A DNA stretch of 64,000 bases from Numidum massiliense. GTDB taxonomy: Bacteria > Bacillota > Bacilli > Thermoactinomycetales > Novibacillaceae. A model generated the notes under the pieces. That model made no database searches. It was not told the origin of the DNA and worked only from the letters and a program-made list of their open reading frames with translations. Below, one piece after another: positions 6,638 to 15,851 of the stretch. The DNA lies in assembly GCF_001375555.1 (NCBI RefSeq), contig NZ_CTDZ01000009.1, forward strand, positions 1,419,758-1,483,757. The letters are read 5' to 3'. The translations under genes were made by a program, and so were the position numbers. Position 1 is the stretch's first letter. Each line of letters opens with the position of its first letter.

Positions 6638-7804
6638 TTAAGACTTGCCGAGTACCCACTTCCCTTTTTTGAACATCGCATAGGCGATGCCGAACGTGAG
6701 ACCGATAAAGACGAGCGAACTGGCAACGACGTAGACGACACTCGTCACATCGTACACGCCGAAAATCAACTGCTTAATTAAGGCACACACGTTCATCACC
6801 GGAATGAGGAAGTGGTAGGTCGCCAATTCGTTAACCGACGTATTGATGAGTAAAAAGTACGGCACCATGACGAGCATCGAGATCGGTGCGATATAGTTTT
6901 GCGCTTCCTTCATCGTATTCGCGGCAAGGCTGGCGATCATTTCGATGCTGGCGAGTAAAAAGGCGAGTGCCACAATGCCGATGAGTAACGTCCCGATGAA
7001 GGGGAACAAACTGTCGTCTAACTTTAACGCCGCCGATAATTTTTCCGTAAAAAAGGTCACCGATACGATTAACGTTACGACGGAGAAGATACCGCTTATG
7101 ATCCCTAAAGTAGCGATCGCTAGCCACTTGCCGACGATGAGGTGCAGCCGTTTCACCGGAGTCATGAGTAACGCCTCCATCGTCTTCCGCTCCTTCTCTC
7201 CGGCGAACAAATCGTTCGCCGCTGGCATGCCGCCCATGAGTACCGCAAACACGATGACCATCTGTGCAAACATGCCAAGCATCATGAGCGAGGCGTGTTC
7301 TTCTTCGCCGCCGATATTCTTTTGGGCAAGCTGAAACGGTTCAATCGTCTTTACATCAATATTGTTTGCCGCGAGGCGTTCGTAAATGAGCGTTTGTTTT
7401 TTTCCTGCAAAATAACTGCCTAACAGTTCTGCGGCTTCATTCCCCTTTTGGCTTCCCGGATCAATGACGGTAGCGATTTCCGGAGTTTCGTTCGCCGCCA
7501 TTTTTTTCGCAAAATTGGACGGCACCTTGACAGCAATTGCCGCTTCTCCGTCTTTTACTCGCTGTACGGGGTCACTAACTGCGGTGACACGAAACTTATC
7601 TGATTCTTTCAGCCATTCGTGCACCGGGGTGTTGCCTTTGCTCACCGCAACCTTGATCTGATCCGTACTGTCCGCGAACATCACGAACTCAAACAAGAAA
7701 ATAAGCCCGACCATGAACATAATAGGAAACATAATGCTAAGCAGAAGTGTTTTGCGGTCGCGCATCGTATCGACCATTTCCTTGTAGTAAACGTGCCCCG
7801 TCAT
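6638..7804 (-). CDS. natB: ABC-2 type exporter permease, NatB-like
   Basis: This 388-residue membrane protein has one N-terminal membrane helix (LLLSIMFPIMFMVGLIFLF), a large extracytoplasmic loop of about 150 residues and five or six C-terminal helices, the layout of NatB/ABC2_membrane_3 proteins. The conserved GEKERKTMEALLMTPV segment is the coupling region of the family. NatAB of B. subtilis exports sodium; other members export drugs or peptides, so the substrate here is inferred only. ATG 7804 overlaps the natA stop (ATGA) and follows GAGGGGGGC. Codons 7127-7095 are duplicated in the intergenic region at 4497-4529. Confidence 0.85.
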   Translation of the reverse strand: MTGHVYYKEMVDTMRDRKTLLLSIMFPIMFMVGLIFLFEFVMFADSTDQIKVAVSKGNTPVHEWLKESDKFRVTAVSDPVQRVKDGEAAIAVKVPSNFAKKMAANETPEIATVIDPGSQKGNEAAELLGSYFAGKKQTLIYERLAANNIDVKTIEPFQLAQKNIGGEEEHASLMMLGMFAQMVIVFAVLMGGMPAANDLFAGEKERKTMEALLMTPVKRLHLIVGKWLAIATLGIISGIFSVVTLIVSVTFFTEKLSAALKLDDSLFPFIGTLLIGIVALAFLLASIEMIASLAANTMKEAQNYIAPISMLVMVPYFLLINTSVNELATYHFLIPVMNVCALIKQLIFGVYDVTSVVYVVASSLVFIGLTFGIAYAMFKKGKWVLGKS

Positions 7805-8544
7805 GCGGTAGCCCCCCTCACGAGTCTCGACATGAAAATGTAGTTCAGATCGTCGCTCTCTTCTTGCCGGAACAGCTCGGCCTTCGTGCCACTGTACACG
7901 AGACGCCCTTTGTGGATCATGACGAGAGACTCGCATAGCTGCTCGACTTCGTCCATGATGTGGCTGGAAAAAATAATTGTTTTCCCTTCTTTGCGCAAGC
8001 GGTGAATCACTTCGCGAAACATGTTCGCCGACGTGATGTCGAGCCCAGTCGTCGGCTCGTCGAGCAAAATGACGTCTGGATCGTGTAGCAACGTACGCGC
8101 GATGGTCACCTTTTGCCGCATCCCTTTGGAAAAGCCGCCGACTTTGCGGTCGAGGTAGTCTTTCATCCCGAAGCGGATCGCCAAGTCGTTAATGCGCACA
8201 TTCGTTTCGTGCTTACTCAACCCGTACATTTTCGCAAAGTACTTTAAGTTTTCCCGCGCCGTCAGTCGGTCGTACAACCCGGTTTCACTTCCGAACAGCA
8301 CGCCGATGCGCCGTTTAATTTTTTCTGGCGCACGCGTCACGTCGACGCCGCCTATGGCGATCGTCCCCGCGCTGGGCTCGAGCACCGTCGAGATCATGCG
8401 CAGCAGCGTCGTTTTGCCGGCGCCGTTTTCGCCGAGCAACCCGACGACCTCCCCTCGCTTCACTGTAAACGACACGTCTTGTACGGCGTGAATCGTTTTA
8501 TTTTTCTCCCGGAACTGTCGGGAAACACCGTTAACTTCGATCAC
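7801..8544 (-). CDS. natA: ABC exporter ATP-binding protein, NatA-like
   Basis: This is a 247-residue ABC ATPase. Walker A is GLLGENGAGKTTLL near residue 35, the signature reads GGFSKGMRQKVTIAR, and Walker B is VILLDEPTTGLD followed by the H-loop SSHIMDEVEQL. It pairs with the permease gene that overlaps its stop by four bases. The start is GTG 8544, with GGGGAGG upstream. The pair is divergent from a LytTR response regulator and kinase, the same association as natKR-natAB in B. subtilis, suggesting that the two-component system controls this exporter. Confidence 0.88.
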   Translation of the reverse strand: MIEVNGVSRQFREKNKTIHAVQDVSFTVKRGEVVGLLGENGAGKTTLLRMISTVLEPSAGTIAIGGVDVTRAPEKIKRRIGVLFGSETGLYDRLTARENLKYFAKMYGLSKHETNVRINDLAIRFGMKDYLDRKVGGFSKGMRQKVTIARTLLHDPDVILLDEPTTGLDITSANMFREVIHRLRKEGKTIIFSSHIMDEVEQLCESLVMIHKGRLVYSGTKAELFRQEESDDLNYIFMSRLVRGATA

Positions 8545-8687
8545 GCGAATCGCCTCCCCTGCGGAAAAATGTCCCGCATTATTTTTACGTCGTTAATTTT
8601 TTTTCCTTCGGTTTGCGTCCTTAACAACGCGTTTTGAGCTGTCTTCATTATATAAAAGAGCCACTCTAGGGGCTGCGATCCTGTCGC

Positions 8688-8701
8688 GAAAAGGCCTTTT
8701 C
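8688..8701. promoter_or_regulatory. palindrome between divergent natAB and natRK
   Basis: GAAAAGGCCTTTTC is a perfect 14-bp palindrome flanked on both sides by GTCGCGAA (8683-8690 and 8704-8711). It lies in the shared 275-bp control region, so it is a candidate regulator site. LytTR proteins usually bind direct repeats, and the flanking GTCGCGAA pair would fit that better than the palindrome. Confidence 0.35.
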
Positions 8702-8819
8702 TCGTCGCGAATGCGCCAGATGCCGTCGAAAACGTGTTAAAATAGTAAAAGGGATATCCTATAAGTAATAGACGTATGACAAGCGGAACGATTGAAGTGT
8801 GAATAGGATGACTTAAATA

Positions 8820-9542
8820 GTGAATGGAATGATAGAAGGAACGATTAAAGTCGGCTTAGTTGACGACCACCCGTACGATTTGGAAAAAATGTCGCTTATT
8901 TTGTCTAAGGAAGACGATGTCGACATCGTCTTTGCGACGAGTGACGCGAAAGCAGCTTACGAAAAGCTCAAAACGGCGAACATCGACTTGCTTATTACCG
9001 ACATCGAAATGCCGCACCTATCGGGCTACGAACTCGCCGATTTCATCAACAGTTACGCCCTCGACATAAAAGTGATTTTCGTCACGGGCCACAGCGGTTA
9101 CGCTGTGCACGCCTTTGAGATCGCCGTGCTCGATTACATTATGAAACCTTACTCCAAGGAGCGGCTGTTAAAAGGGATCCAGCGGTTACAACGAACAGAG
9201 CCTACCGCCCGCGAAAGGGATAAACTCGTCTTAAAAAGCAAAACTGACATCGTCTTTATTCGCACAAAGGATATTATATTTATTGAACGGACGGGTCGGC
9301 GGACGACGATTGTCGCAATCGACGGCGAGTATACGACGTATCAATCGCTCAACGAGTTGGAAGAGCAACTGTCGAAGCGAAACTTTTTGCGTGCACACCG
9401 GGGATTCATTATTAATATCCACTTTATAAAAAACTTCTCCTTGTACGCGAAAAATTCGTACACTGTCACCTTTCAACAGACGGATCAAACAGCGATGATT
9501 ACGAAAGCGAATTTGGATAAACTGCAACAGCAATTTTTTTAA
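8820..9542 (+). CDS. LytTR-family response regulator, NatR-like
   Basis: This is a 240-residue response regulator. The receiver domain (residues 8-125) has the acidic pair in VGLVDDHPYD, the phosphoacceptor Asp in LLITDIEMPHLSGYE and the conserved Lys in IMKPYSKERL. Residues about 140-238 are a LytTR DNA-binding domain (TKDIIFIERTGRRTTI, NFLRAHRGFIINIHFIKNF). It is followed after 16 bases by the kinase gene and is divergent from natAB, which it probably controls. The start is GTG 8820 with AGGATG ten bases upstream; ATG 8829 is an alternative with no clear ribosome site. Confidence 0.85.
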   Translation: MNGMIEGTIKVGLVDDHPYDLEKMSLILSKEDDVDIVFATSDAKAAYEKLKTANIDLLITDIEMPHLSGYELADFINSYALDIKVIFVTGHSGYAVHAFEIAVLDYIMKPYSKERLLKGIQRLQRTEPTARERDKLVLKSKTDIVFIRTKDIIFIERTGRRTTIVAIDGEYTTYQSLNELEEQLSKRNFLRAHRGFIINIHFIKNFSLYAKNSYTVTFQQTDQTAMITKANLDKLQQQFF

Positions 9543-9558
9543 GTAGGAGTAATGATTC

Positions 9559-10701
9559 GTGATTTCTACCTTGCATTGGCTGACAATCTTCTTTATTTAC
9601 GCCGGCGCGCTTGCTGCGCTTGCCTTAAACCCGAACATAACGAAATCTGTTTCTGTGCTGGCGAGTGTCTGTACGACGTTCCTCTGTTTTCTATTGTGGT
9701 ACGGACGCCGTTTACGCCAGCTGCACATTTATTTACGCACATTGCCACCGCGGCTTACCGTACCGTTTTTATGTGTGCAGCTCGTCTTTTTGCTTCTGCT
9801 CGCGCTACCCGCACCAACTGCGAGCACACTCGTCAGCTGGTTTGGCCTCCTTCTCGCCGGTGGGTTGCGACAGCAATTGTTTCCACAGTGGTTTCGGGAC
9901 ACCCGTAACGGACAAGCCCTGCGTGCGGAGCAGACTGAGCGCGAGGCGGCGTTTCGCCGCGTGCGCGCCGAGCGGCACGACTTTTTAAAGCACGTTAACG
10001 TCCTGCAACATTTGTTAACTGAACGAAAGCATCGGGAAGCAGAGCAATACATCGACGCGCTCTGCGGGGAGTATACAAAAACGAACGCGTCGCTCAAAGG
10101 GGAGGAAGGACACATAGCCGCTATTTTGCTTCGTTATGCGACGTTGGCCGAGCGACAGCAAATCGCCCTCACTTACGATTTGCGCCTTCCGCTGTCCCAA
10201 TTGCCGCTGCCAGCGGTCGAGCAAAGTAAACTCCTCGCTAACTTGCTAGCTAACAGTTTCGAGGCGGCGGAAAAAGTTGCGGAAGAAGTCGCCAGTAAAG
10301 AAACGAATGAGGGATCCGAATCGGTCGTCGAAACGACAGTAGAAGCTGCTAAGGAATCCGCTTCCGCAGTGACAGCTGAGACAGTGCCGCAAATACAAAT
10401 TGACGACGCACTGGGGGAAACGTCTTTCGTCCGTCCTGCGATTGCTCTCAGCACGGAATACTACAGTGGGATTTACATCTTAACGATTAGCAATACGACT
10501 CTGCCGATCGCGAGCAACCGCCTCGATTCGTTGTTTAAGACGTTTCATCCATCGGAAAAAGGCGGGGAGCACGAGGGGCTCGGCACGTTCATTATCGCCG
10601 ACATCGTCGCCCGCCACAGAGGAAAGCTGTCCTTTACGTACGAACCCCCGCTGTTGACGATAAAAATTAAGTTACCAATCGTCGTTAAAGAGCATCAATA
10701 A
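9559..10701 (+). CDS. sensor histidine kinase of the HPK10/GHKL type, NatK-like
   Basis: This is a 380-residue membrane kinase. Three or four hydrophobic helices fill residues 1-110, followed by a coiled region, the H-box AERHDFLKHVNVL (around 140) with the phospho-accepting His, and a GHKL ATPase domain with N-box LANLLANSFEAAE and G-box GLGTFIIADIV. Between the N- and G-boxes is an extra segment of roughly 45 residues rich in Glu, Ser, Thr and Val (EVASKETNEGSE onwards) that is not part of a normal ATP lid. It starts with GTG 9559, nine bases after AGGAG. It is the partner of the LytTR regulator just upstream. Confidence 0.82.
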   Translation: MISTLHWLTIFFIYAGALAALALNPNITKSVSVLASVCTTFLCFLLWYGRRLRQLHIYLRTLPPRLTVPFLCVQLVFLLLLALPAPTASTLVSWFGLLLAGGLRQQLFPQWFRDTRNGQALRAEQTEREAAFRRVRAERHDFLKHVNVLQHLLTERKHREAEQYIDALCGEYTKTNASLKGEEGHIAAILLRYATLAERQQIALTYDLRLPLSQLPLPAVEQSKLLANLLANSFEAAEKVAEEVASKETNEGSESVVETTVEAAKESASAVTAETVPQIQIDDALGETSFVRPAIALSTEYYSGIYILTISNTTLPIASNRLDSLFKTFHPSEKGGEHEGLGTFIIADIVARHRGKLSFTYEPPLLTIKIKLPIVVKEHQ

Positions 10702-10812
10702 ATCAATAAGGGTCAATCCCACGTTCATGAAATCATGTTGGCAGCCGTACGTTAGGGAGTAAGGTTAGTCGTGCGTGCGTCAAAGGTAACGGTTAAACTC
10801 TGTACGCTTACA

Positions 10813-12330
10813 CTATAACATTGGCGACAACAAACTCGACAAGTTCTCTTTTAAGCGCTGCCGCACTGGTTTGTTCTTCATGTCGTCGATTGTATACTTC
10901 CTACTAGCTGCGAGGTCATTTTCAAAGTCCCGTTTCAACTGTGTGACAGCCTCGTTCTGTTCGTATAGAAAGACCATTAATTCGTGATTTAAGCGAAAAC
11001 TGCGGAAGTCAAAATTGGCCGTCCCGACTGCGGCGCGCTCCTCGTCGATGAGCACAACCTTCGAGTGGATGAACGAATCGTCGCGGTACGCGTACACTTC
11101 TGCTCCCGCGGCGAGCATCGTATCGACGTAGGCGTTACTTCCGTGGAAGGAGGTGAACGCATCACCTTTTCCCGGAAGTAAGAGCTTCACGTCAATCCCG
11201 CTCATCGCGACGCGGCGCAAGACAGCTAACGATTCTTCGTCGGGCACAAAGTAGGGCGACGTGATCCAGACGGACGATTTAGCGGAGTCAATTAAATTGA
11301 GCATTGCGTCGCGCACGCAATGTTCTTTGTCGTAAGGTCCGCCGTACACGACTTGCGCCCAGTCGTCGCCCGCGCGAGTAGGGTTAAAGTAACGCTGTAT
11401 GCCTGCTTCGCTAATAAACGGATCCGCAGCACCCGCTTCGTTCTCCATATAAACCCAGTCGGTTAAGAACGCCTCCTGCAGTCCGCGCACACCGGTTCCC
11501 TCTAGGCGCAAGTGCGTATCGCGCCAAATTGTAAACTCGTCCGTATTGCTACGGTATTCTTCACCGACGTTCAAACCGCCCGTAAAACCGATCTGTCCGT
11601 CGACGACGACCGTTTTGCGGTGGTTGCGAAAGTTGGCCGTACGAGCGACCAAGATAGAGCGAAAGGGATCGAAGGCGTGCACGTCGATGCCAGCTTCGCG
11701 CAGCGGCGCCAAAAACGACTCCGTCAAATGTTTGGAACCTAAGTCGTCGTACATAAAGCGCACCTCGACGCCTGCGCGACTTCGCGCGATCAGTATGTCG
11801 CGTATTTCCGTACCGATCTCATCTTCGCGGTATATGTAAAACTGCATGTGAATATGGTGTCGCGCTTGCTTAAGTGCCTCTAACATGGCGGGAAACGTTT
11901 CTTCGCCATTAGTTAAAAGCTGTACGTCATTGCCATACGCCGCCCGAAATCCCGTTAAATGTTCCATGCGCAGGGCTAGCTCTGGAGCTGTTTTCCCAAA
12001 ATCGCCGCGTGGCAACGCTTGAACAGCGTCCGATAACTTGGCGATCTCTGACGTTTGGTTGACGTGGAAAGGTCGTCGTTGCGGGTTTCGTCCAAAAAAT
12101 AAATAACAGAGCACGCCTATAATCGGTAGAATGAAAATGACGGCAATCCAAGCGACTTTAGAATTCGTACTCCGTTTATCCCAAAGGAGTAGTCGCACGG
12201 TGATGACCATCCCGACGAGTTCAATGACGATTCCTGTCACGTATAAGATAACGTCCGACCATTGTTTTAAAGCATAGCCAACAATGAGTGTCACAATGAC
12301 GATCCCTAACAGTTGGAACCTCTTTTTCAT
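10813..12330 (-). CDS. cls: cardiolipin synthase
   Basis: This 505-residue protein condenses two phosphatidylglycerols to cardiolipin and glycerol at the membrane. Two N-terminal membrane helices (residues 8-55) precede two phospholipase D active sites: HRKTVVVDGQIGFTGG and HSKVVLIDEERAAVGTANFD. The length is typical of Bacillus ClsA. ATG 12330 follows AAAAGGAG. An ECF sigma gene lies 127 bases upstream on the same strand, so cls could be under that factor or co-transcribed with it; no clear terminator separates them. Confidence 0.92.
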   Translation of the reverse strand: MKKRFQLLGIVIVTLIVGYALKQWSDVILYVTGIVIELVGMVITVRLLLWDKRSTNSKVAWIAVIFILPIIGVLCYLFFGRNPQRRPFHVNQTSEIAKLSDAVQALPRGDFGKTAPELALRMEHLTGFRAAYGNDVQLLTNGEETFPAMLEALKQARHHIHMQFYIYREDEIGTEIRDILIARSRAGVEVRFMYDDLGSKHLTESFLAPLREAGIDVHAFDPFRSILVARTANFRNHRKTVVVDGQIGFTGGLNVGEEYRSNTDEFTIWRDTHLRLEGTGVRGLQEAFLTDWVYMENEAGAADPFISEAGIQRYFNPTRAGDDWAQVVYGGPYDKEHCVRDAMLNLIDSAKSSVWITSPYFVPDEESLAVLRRVAMSGIDVKLLLPGKGDAFTSFHGSNAYVDTMLAAGAEVYAYRDDSFIHSKVVLIDEERAAVGTANFDFRSFRLNHELMVFLYEQNEAVTQLKRDFENDLAASRKYTIDDMKNKPVRQRLKENLSSLLSPML

Positions 12331-12457
12331 ACTTACCTGCTCCTTTTCTCAACTCGGCAAGCGTCGTAAGTACGGTTAGACAGTGAACGATTATTTGCAT
12401 AAAAAGTAAAAAGACGCGCCTGAAGGCAACGTCATTTTACCATATAAGGACAAGCGA

Positions 12458-13000
12458 TTAAAGGCTCGCACTGTTCATCATCCGTTTGCGCTGCATCGAG
12501 AGGCGCAACTCTTTTTTTACGCGATACAGTCTCGACTTGACGGTACCGACTTTTAAATCGAGAGCCTCTGCAATCTCGTCGTCTTTTAGTTCGTGTAAAA
12601 ATTTTAGGATCGCGACCGAGCGCGCTTTCGGACGTAGGGTGTCAATTTTGCGGAGGACTTCCTCAACCGTGAACGCATTTTCTACTTGTCGCTCAACCGA
12701 CGAGGCAACTTCGCGCCTCATTGCATTCGCTTCGATTATGGCTGTATCTAAAGGCACAGCGGGTCGCCTGCTTTGCTTGCGGACAAAATCGATTGCCGTG
12801 CGCGAGGCAATCGTCGCTAGCCACGCCCCTGCCTGTTCACCTTCCGGACACCGCTCAATGTGGCGGAATGCTTTTATAAATGTCTCCTGCAACACGTCCT
12901 GCGCTAAGTGGACATCTTTTACGACGTAAAACGCCGTTTGATAGACGCGTTGATAAAACTTTTCAAACATACGCCGCAATTCTTGCTGTTGGTCGTTCAT
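12458..13000 (-). CDS. ECF-type RNA polymerase sigma factor
   Basis: This is a 180-residue sigma-70 family protein with region 2 (residues about 10-80, KDVHLAQDVLQETFIKAFRH, then AWLATIASRTAIDFVRK) and region 4 (about 118-170, LRPKARSVAILKFLHELKDDEIAEALDLKVGTVKSRLYRVKKEL). It lacks region 1.1/3, as ECF factors do. The ATG follows AAAGGAGGTTA. Membrane anti-sigma genes usually follow directly, but here the next gene is cls. How its activity is restrained is therefore not visible. Confidence 0.88.
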   Translation of the reverse strand: MNDQQQELRRMFEKFYQRVYQTAFYVVKDVHLAQDVLQETFIKAFRHIERCPEGEQAGAWLATIASRTAIDFVRKQSRRPAVPLDTAIIEANAMRREVASSVERQVENAFTVEEVLRKIDTLRPKARSVAILKFLHELKDDEIAEALDLKVGTVKSRLYRVKKELRLSMQRKRMMNSASL

Positions 13001-13110
13001 GACGGTAACCTCCTTTGTGCCCTACTAACGAATGGACGCCTCACTTTATATGGCATGGACATGGACGCGTCCGCGAACAGGCAACTGCTTCCTATCGGAC
13101 ATTTACTCCT

Positions 13111-13124
13111 ACGTCCCCGGACGT
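13111..13124. repeat. short palindrome upstream of the ECF sigma gene
   Basis: ACGTCC-CC-GGACGT forms an inverted repeat about 110 bases upstream of the sigma start, in the 224-bp gap after the yhc operon. It could be an operator or part of a terminator for yhcI; no T-run follows. Confidence 0.3.
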
Positions 13125-13224
13125 CGGTTTCGCATAACGTCTATATAACATCTATGTTTTCTTTCGTCTACGTAGCGACTAACGCGACTAAACAGTACGC
13201 AAGACGAGACAGTGACGGCAATGA

Positions 13225-14214
13225 CTACGCGGCGACGTCGCGTTTTTTAAACACGAGCAGCGACGTGACGAAAAAGACAGCAAAGTAGATGAGCAGGACG
13301 GTGACGGAAAAGCCGAGCGTCATCCCTTCGACGATGGGCTGGCCGTCAAAGTACACGCTAAGATCCGTATTGGCGAACAAAATGTATTTCACCCACTCGT
13401 ACTTACTTAAGCTGAAGACGAGTGTGTTACCGGTAAACATGAGAAAGATGGACAAGCCAATCGCCAGCGCATCCGTGCGAAACACAGTCGAGATCATGAA
13501 CGCGAACGTCACCATCATCACGAGACTGACACATTCGAGACTGTACTTCGTGAACAAGTGTCCGACCATGCTCTTTTCGACGACCTTGCCGTCGACGAAG
13601 GCGAGATACGGATCCCCCAAACCGCTAAAGCCGAAGAAGATCGCGCCGATAAGGAAGGTTGCTACACATAAGACGATGAGCAGCGTCAGGGCGAACATCA
13701 ATGTCGCCGCATATTTCGCTAGCAATATTTTCGTCCGCCGCACCGGGCGAATGAGCAACAACTTAACGGTTCCCCAAGAAAACTCCGAGGCGACAATGCC
13801 ACCCGCCACGATAATCGTAAACAGTGTCACGAGACTGGTGAGGTCGACGCCGTTGTTCATAAAACCCCACAGTGTCGTTTCCGACGGTGGGATGTCGTGT
13901 TCGAGGCGGTAGTTGTTTATGGCATACATATGTTGGTCGAAGGCGTCCATGTTATCGCCGATCGCCGCTTCGCCCCCAGCTTCACTTGCTTGACCACCTT
14001 CGACTTCGGCTGCCTCTTCCTGTGTCCTCTCCTCAATCTCCTTATTTTGTTCGCGCAATTCTGTTTTCCAATCTCCAGTTTGCTCTTCAAAAAACTTATG
14101 GATCATCCCGACGCCGATGACGGCGAGGACGAGTAAGCCAATCATGACATACGTACCGAGACGGCGGTACAGTTTCATATTTTCATTGCGTACGAGTGAA
14201 AAGAAATTAGACAA
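13225..14214 (-). CDS. yhcI: ABC transporter permease, YhcI-like
   Basis: This is a 329-residue ABC-2 permease. After one membrane helix (residues 20-40) comes a hydrophilic loop of about 70 residues rich in Glu and Gln, then five helices starting near residue 110 (LVTLFTIIVAGGIVASEFSWGTVKLLLIRPVRR). The VASEFSWGT...LLIRPV motif is typical of BcrB/YhcI permeases. It is the last gene of a five-gene operon and its start overlaps the upstream ATPase by eight bases. Orthology to B. subtilis yhcI rests on gene order (yhcE-F-G-H-I), length and family. Confidence 0.82.
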   Translation of the reverse strand: MSNFFSLVRNENMKLYRRLGTYVMIGLLVLAVIGVGMIHKFFEEQTGDWKTELREQNKEIEERTQEEAAEVEGGQASEAGGEAAIGDNMDAFDQHMYAINNYRLEHDIPPSETTLWGFMNNGVDLTSLVTLFTIIVAGGIVASEFSWGTVKLLLIRPVRRTKILLAKYAATLMFALTLLIVLCVATFLIGAIFFGFSGLGDPYLAFVDGKVVEKSMVGHLFTKYSLECVSLVMMVTFAFMISTVFRTDALAIGLSIFLMFTGNTLVFSLSKYEWVKYILFANTDLSVYFDGQPIVEGMTLGFSVTVLLIYFAVFFVTSLLVFKKRDVAA

Positions 14215-15133
14215 CTTGTTTCCCTCCCGTCACTTCGATAAACTTGTCTTCTAACGATTTTTTCACCGTGGCGATTCCGTAGACGCGCACACCTGCTTGC
14301 ACGAGCTGTGTAGTCAGTTGCGGGATTTGTTCCCGTTCCAGTTCGACGACAAGCGCGCTTTGCTCGCGCTGCACCGTATGTTTCGGGAACGACTGCTGCA
14401 CGACTTTTTGCGCTTCCGCGAGTGGCTCCACGTTGAACGTTACCGCCATTTGCTGTTCTTCGCTGACGAACGCTTGCACCGTCTGCACGTCGATGAGCCG
14501 CCCGTTTTGGATGACGGCGATGCGGTCACACATTAACTCCATTTCCGAGAGCAAGTGACTGGACACGAGCACAGCGACGTTTTCTTCGTGAGCCAGTTTG
14601 CGCAAGTACTCGCGAATTTCGCGGATTCCGGCCGGGTCGAGGCCGTTCGTCGGCTCGTCGAGGATGAGCAGTTTCGGCGAGTGAAGCAGTGCCTGGGCCA
14701 ACCCGAGCCGCTGTCGCATCCCGAGGGAATACGTCTTCACCTTTTCTTTAATTCGCTTCTCGAGCCCGACGAGGCGGATGACTTCGTCGATACGCCGCTT
14801 GTCGATCCCCTTAATCATACGCCCATAGTGGACGAGGTTCTGATATCCGCTTAGAAATTTATACATTTCCGGGTTTTCGACGATCGCCCCGACGTGCGCT
14901 GCTGCTTGCACGTACTGCTTTTCGATACTGTAGCCGTTAATGACGATATCGCCTCTCGTCAGCCCCATAAGGCCGACGATCATGCGGATCGTCGTCGTCT
15001 TCCCAGCGCCGTTCGGACCCAACAGACCGAGTACTTCTCCTGGATAAATGTCGAAGGACAAGTCGTCGATAATTGTCTTACTGCCGATTTTTTTAGTGAC
15101 GTGTGTCAATTGAACGATTGGTTTAACTGGCAT
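14207..15133 (-). CDS. yhcH: ABC transporter ATP-binding protein, YhcH-like
   Basis: This 308-residue ABC ATPase belongs to the BcrA group. Walker A is GLLGPNGAGKTTTIRM, the signature is TYSLGMRQRLGLAQAL, and Walker B is LLILDEPTNGLDPAGI followed by the H-loop SSHLLSEME. The C-terminal 80 residues form the extra domain common in bacitracin-type exporters. It overlaps yhcG by 11 bases and yhcI by eight, so translation is coupled. It probably energises the YhcI permease. Confidence 0.85.
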   Translation of the reverse strand: MPVKPIVQLTHVTKKIGSKTIIDDLSFDIYPGEVLGLLGPNGAGKTTTIRMIVGLMGLTRGDIVINGYSIEKQYVQAAAHVGAIVENPEMYKFLSGYQNLVHYGRMIKGIDKRRIDEVIRLVGLEKRIKEKVKTYSLGMRQRLGLAQALLHSPKLLILDEPTNGLDPAGIREIREYLRKLAHEENVAVLVSSHLLSEMELMCDRIAVIQNGRLIDVQTVQAFVSEEQQMAVTFNVEPLAEAQKVVQQSFPKHTVQREQSALVVELEREQIPQLTTQLVQAGVRVYGIATVKKSLEDKFIEVTGGKQVV

Positions 15134-15851
15134 CGTTGCGCCCTCCTAACCCATTTGTTTTTGTTTCATACACATTTTTTAACCAAGCGACTAAACTTTG
15201 CCCTGCCACTTCGCGCACCGTTTCCACATCGGACATCGCGACGATCTTTCCGGCGCGAATCGCGACGACGACGTCGAGAATCGTCTCTAACTCCATCAAT
15301 TCATGGGTCGTCAAGATGACCGTTTGTTTTTCTAAATCGAGAAAGGAAAGTAAACTTTCAACGATGGCACTGCGCACGAATTGGTCGAGCCCAGAGAGCG
15401 GTTCATCGAGTAAAATGACCGGCACGTCGCGTGCGAGGACGAGTGCCATCTTTAAGCGGCCGCGGTGTCCTTTTGACAAGTGCGATACTTTTTTTTGCGG
15501 GTCGAGTTGCATAAAGTGCATGAGCTCGGTCGCTTTTTGCAAATTAAAGTCACGAAATTGGCTGGCGAAAAAATTGACCGTCTCCGCAATCGTAAACTGG
15601 CGGTACAACGTTTCCGACTCGGATAGGTAAGCGACCGTATCGCTAATGCGCCGCGTCGCGGGGCGGCCGCTGATCGTCACCGTTCCTTTGGACGGGCGGA
15701 TGAGGCCGGCCATTAACTTCAGCAGCGTCGATTTGCCACTGCCGTTTTCCCCGATGACGCCGACGATTTTTCCTGTAGGAAACGTCGCGGTCACATCGTC
15801 GACGACGACTTTCGTCAAATACGTCTTCGTCACGTGCTCTAGCTGGATCAT
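15123..15851 (-). CDS. yhcG: ABC transporter ATP-binding protein, YhcG-like
   Basis: This is a 242-residue ABC ATPase with Walker A VIGENGSGKSTLLKL, the degenerate signature HLSKGHRGRLKMAL and Walker B VILLDEPLSGLD. The signature differs from LSGGQ as in YtrB/YhcG proteins that follow a GntR gene. Its start overlaps the yhcF stop (ATGA). It may pair with the first-gene membrane protein YhcE, giving two half-transporters in one operon; this pairing is inferred from order only. Confidence 0.83.
   Translation of the reverse strand: MIQLEHVTKTYLTKVVVDDVTATFPTGKIVGVIGENGSGKSTLLKLMAGLIRPSKGTVTISGRPATRRISDTVAYLSESETLYRQFTIAETVNFFASQFRDFNLQKATELMHFMQLDPQKKVSHLSKGHRGRLKMALVLARDVPVILLDEPLSGLDQFVRSAIVESLLSFLDLEKQTVILTTHELMELETILDVVVAIRAGKIVAMSDVETVREVAGQSLVAWLKNVYETKTNGLGGRNDAS

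Noticed and set aside
13080-13224. ECF-type autoregulatory promoter (GAAAC ... CGTA) upstream of the sigma gene
   Set aside because: The spacing between GAAAC and CGTA is about 13 bases, too short for a typical ECF promoter.
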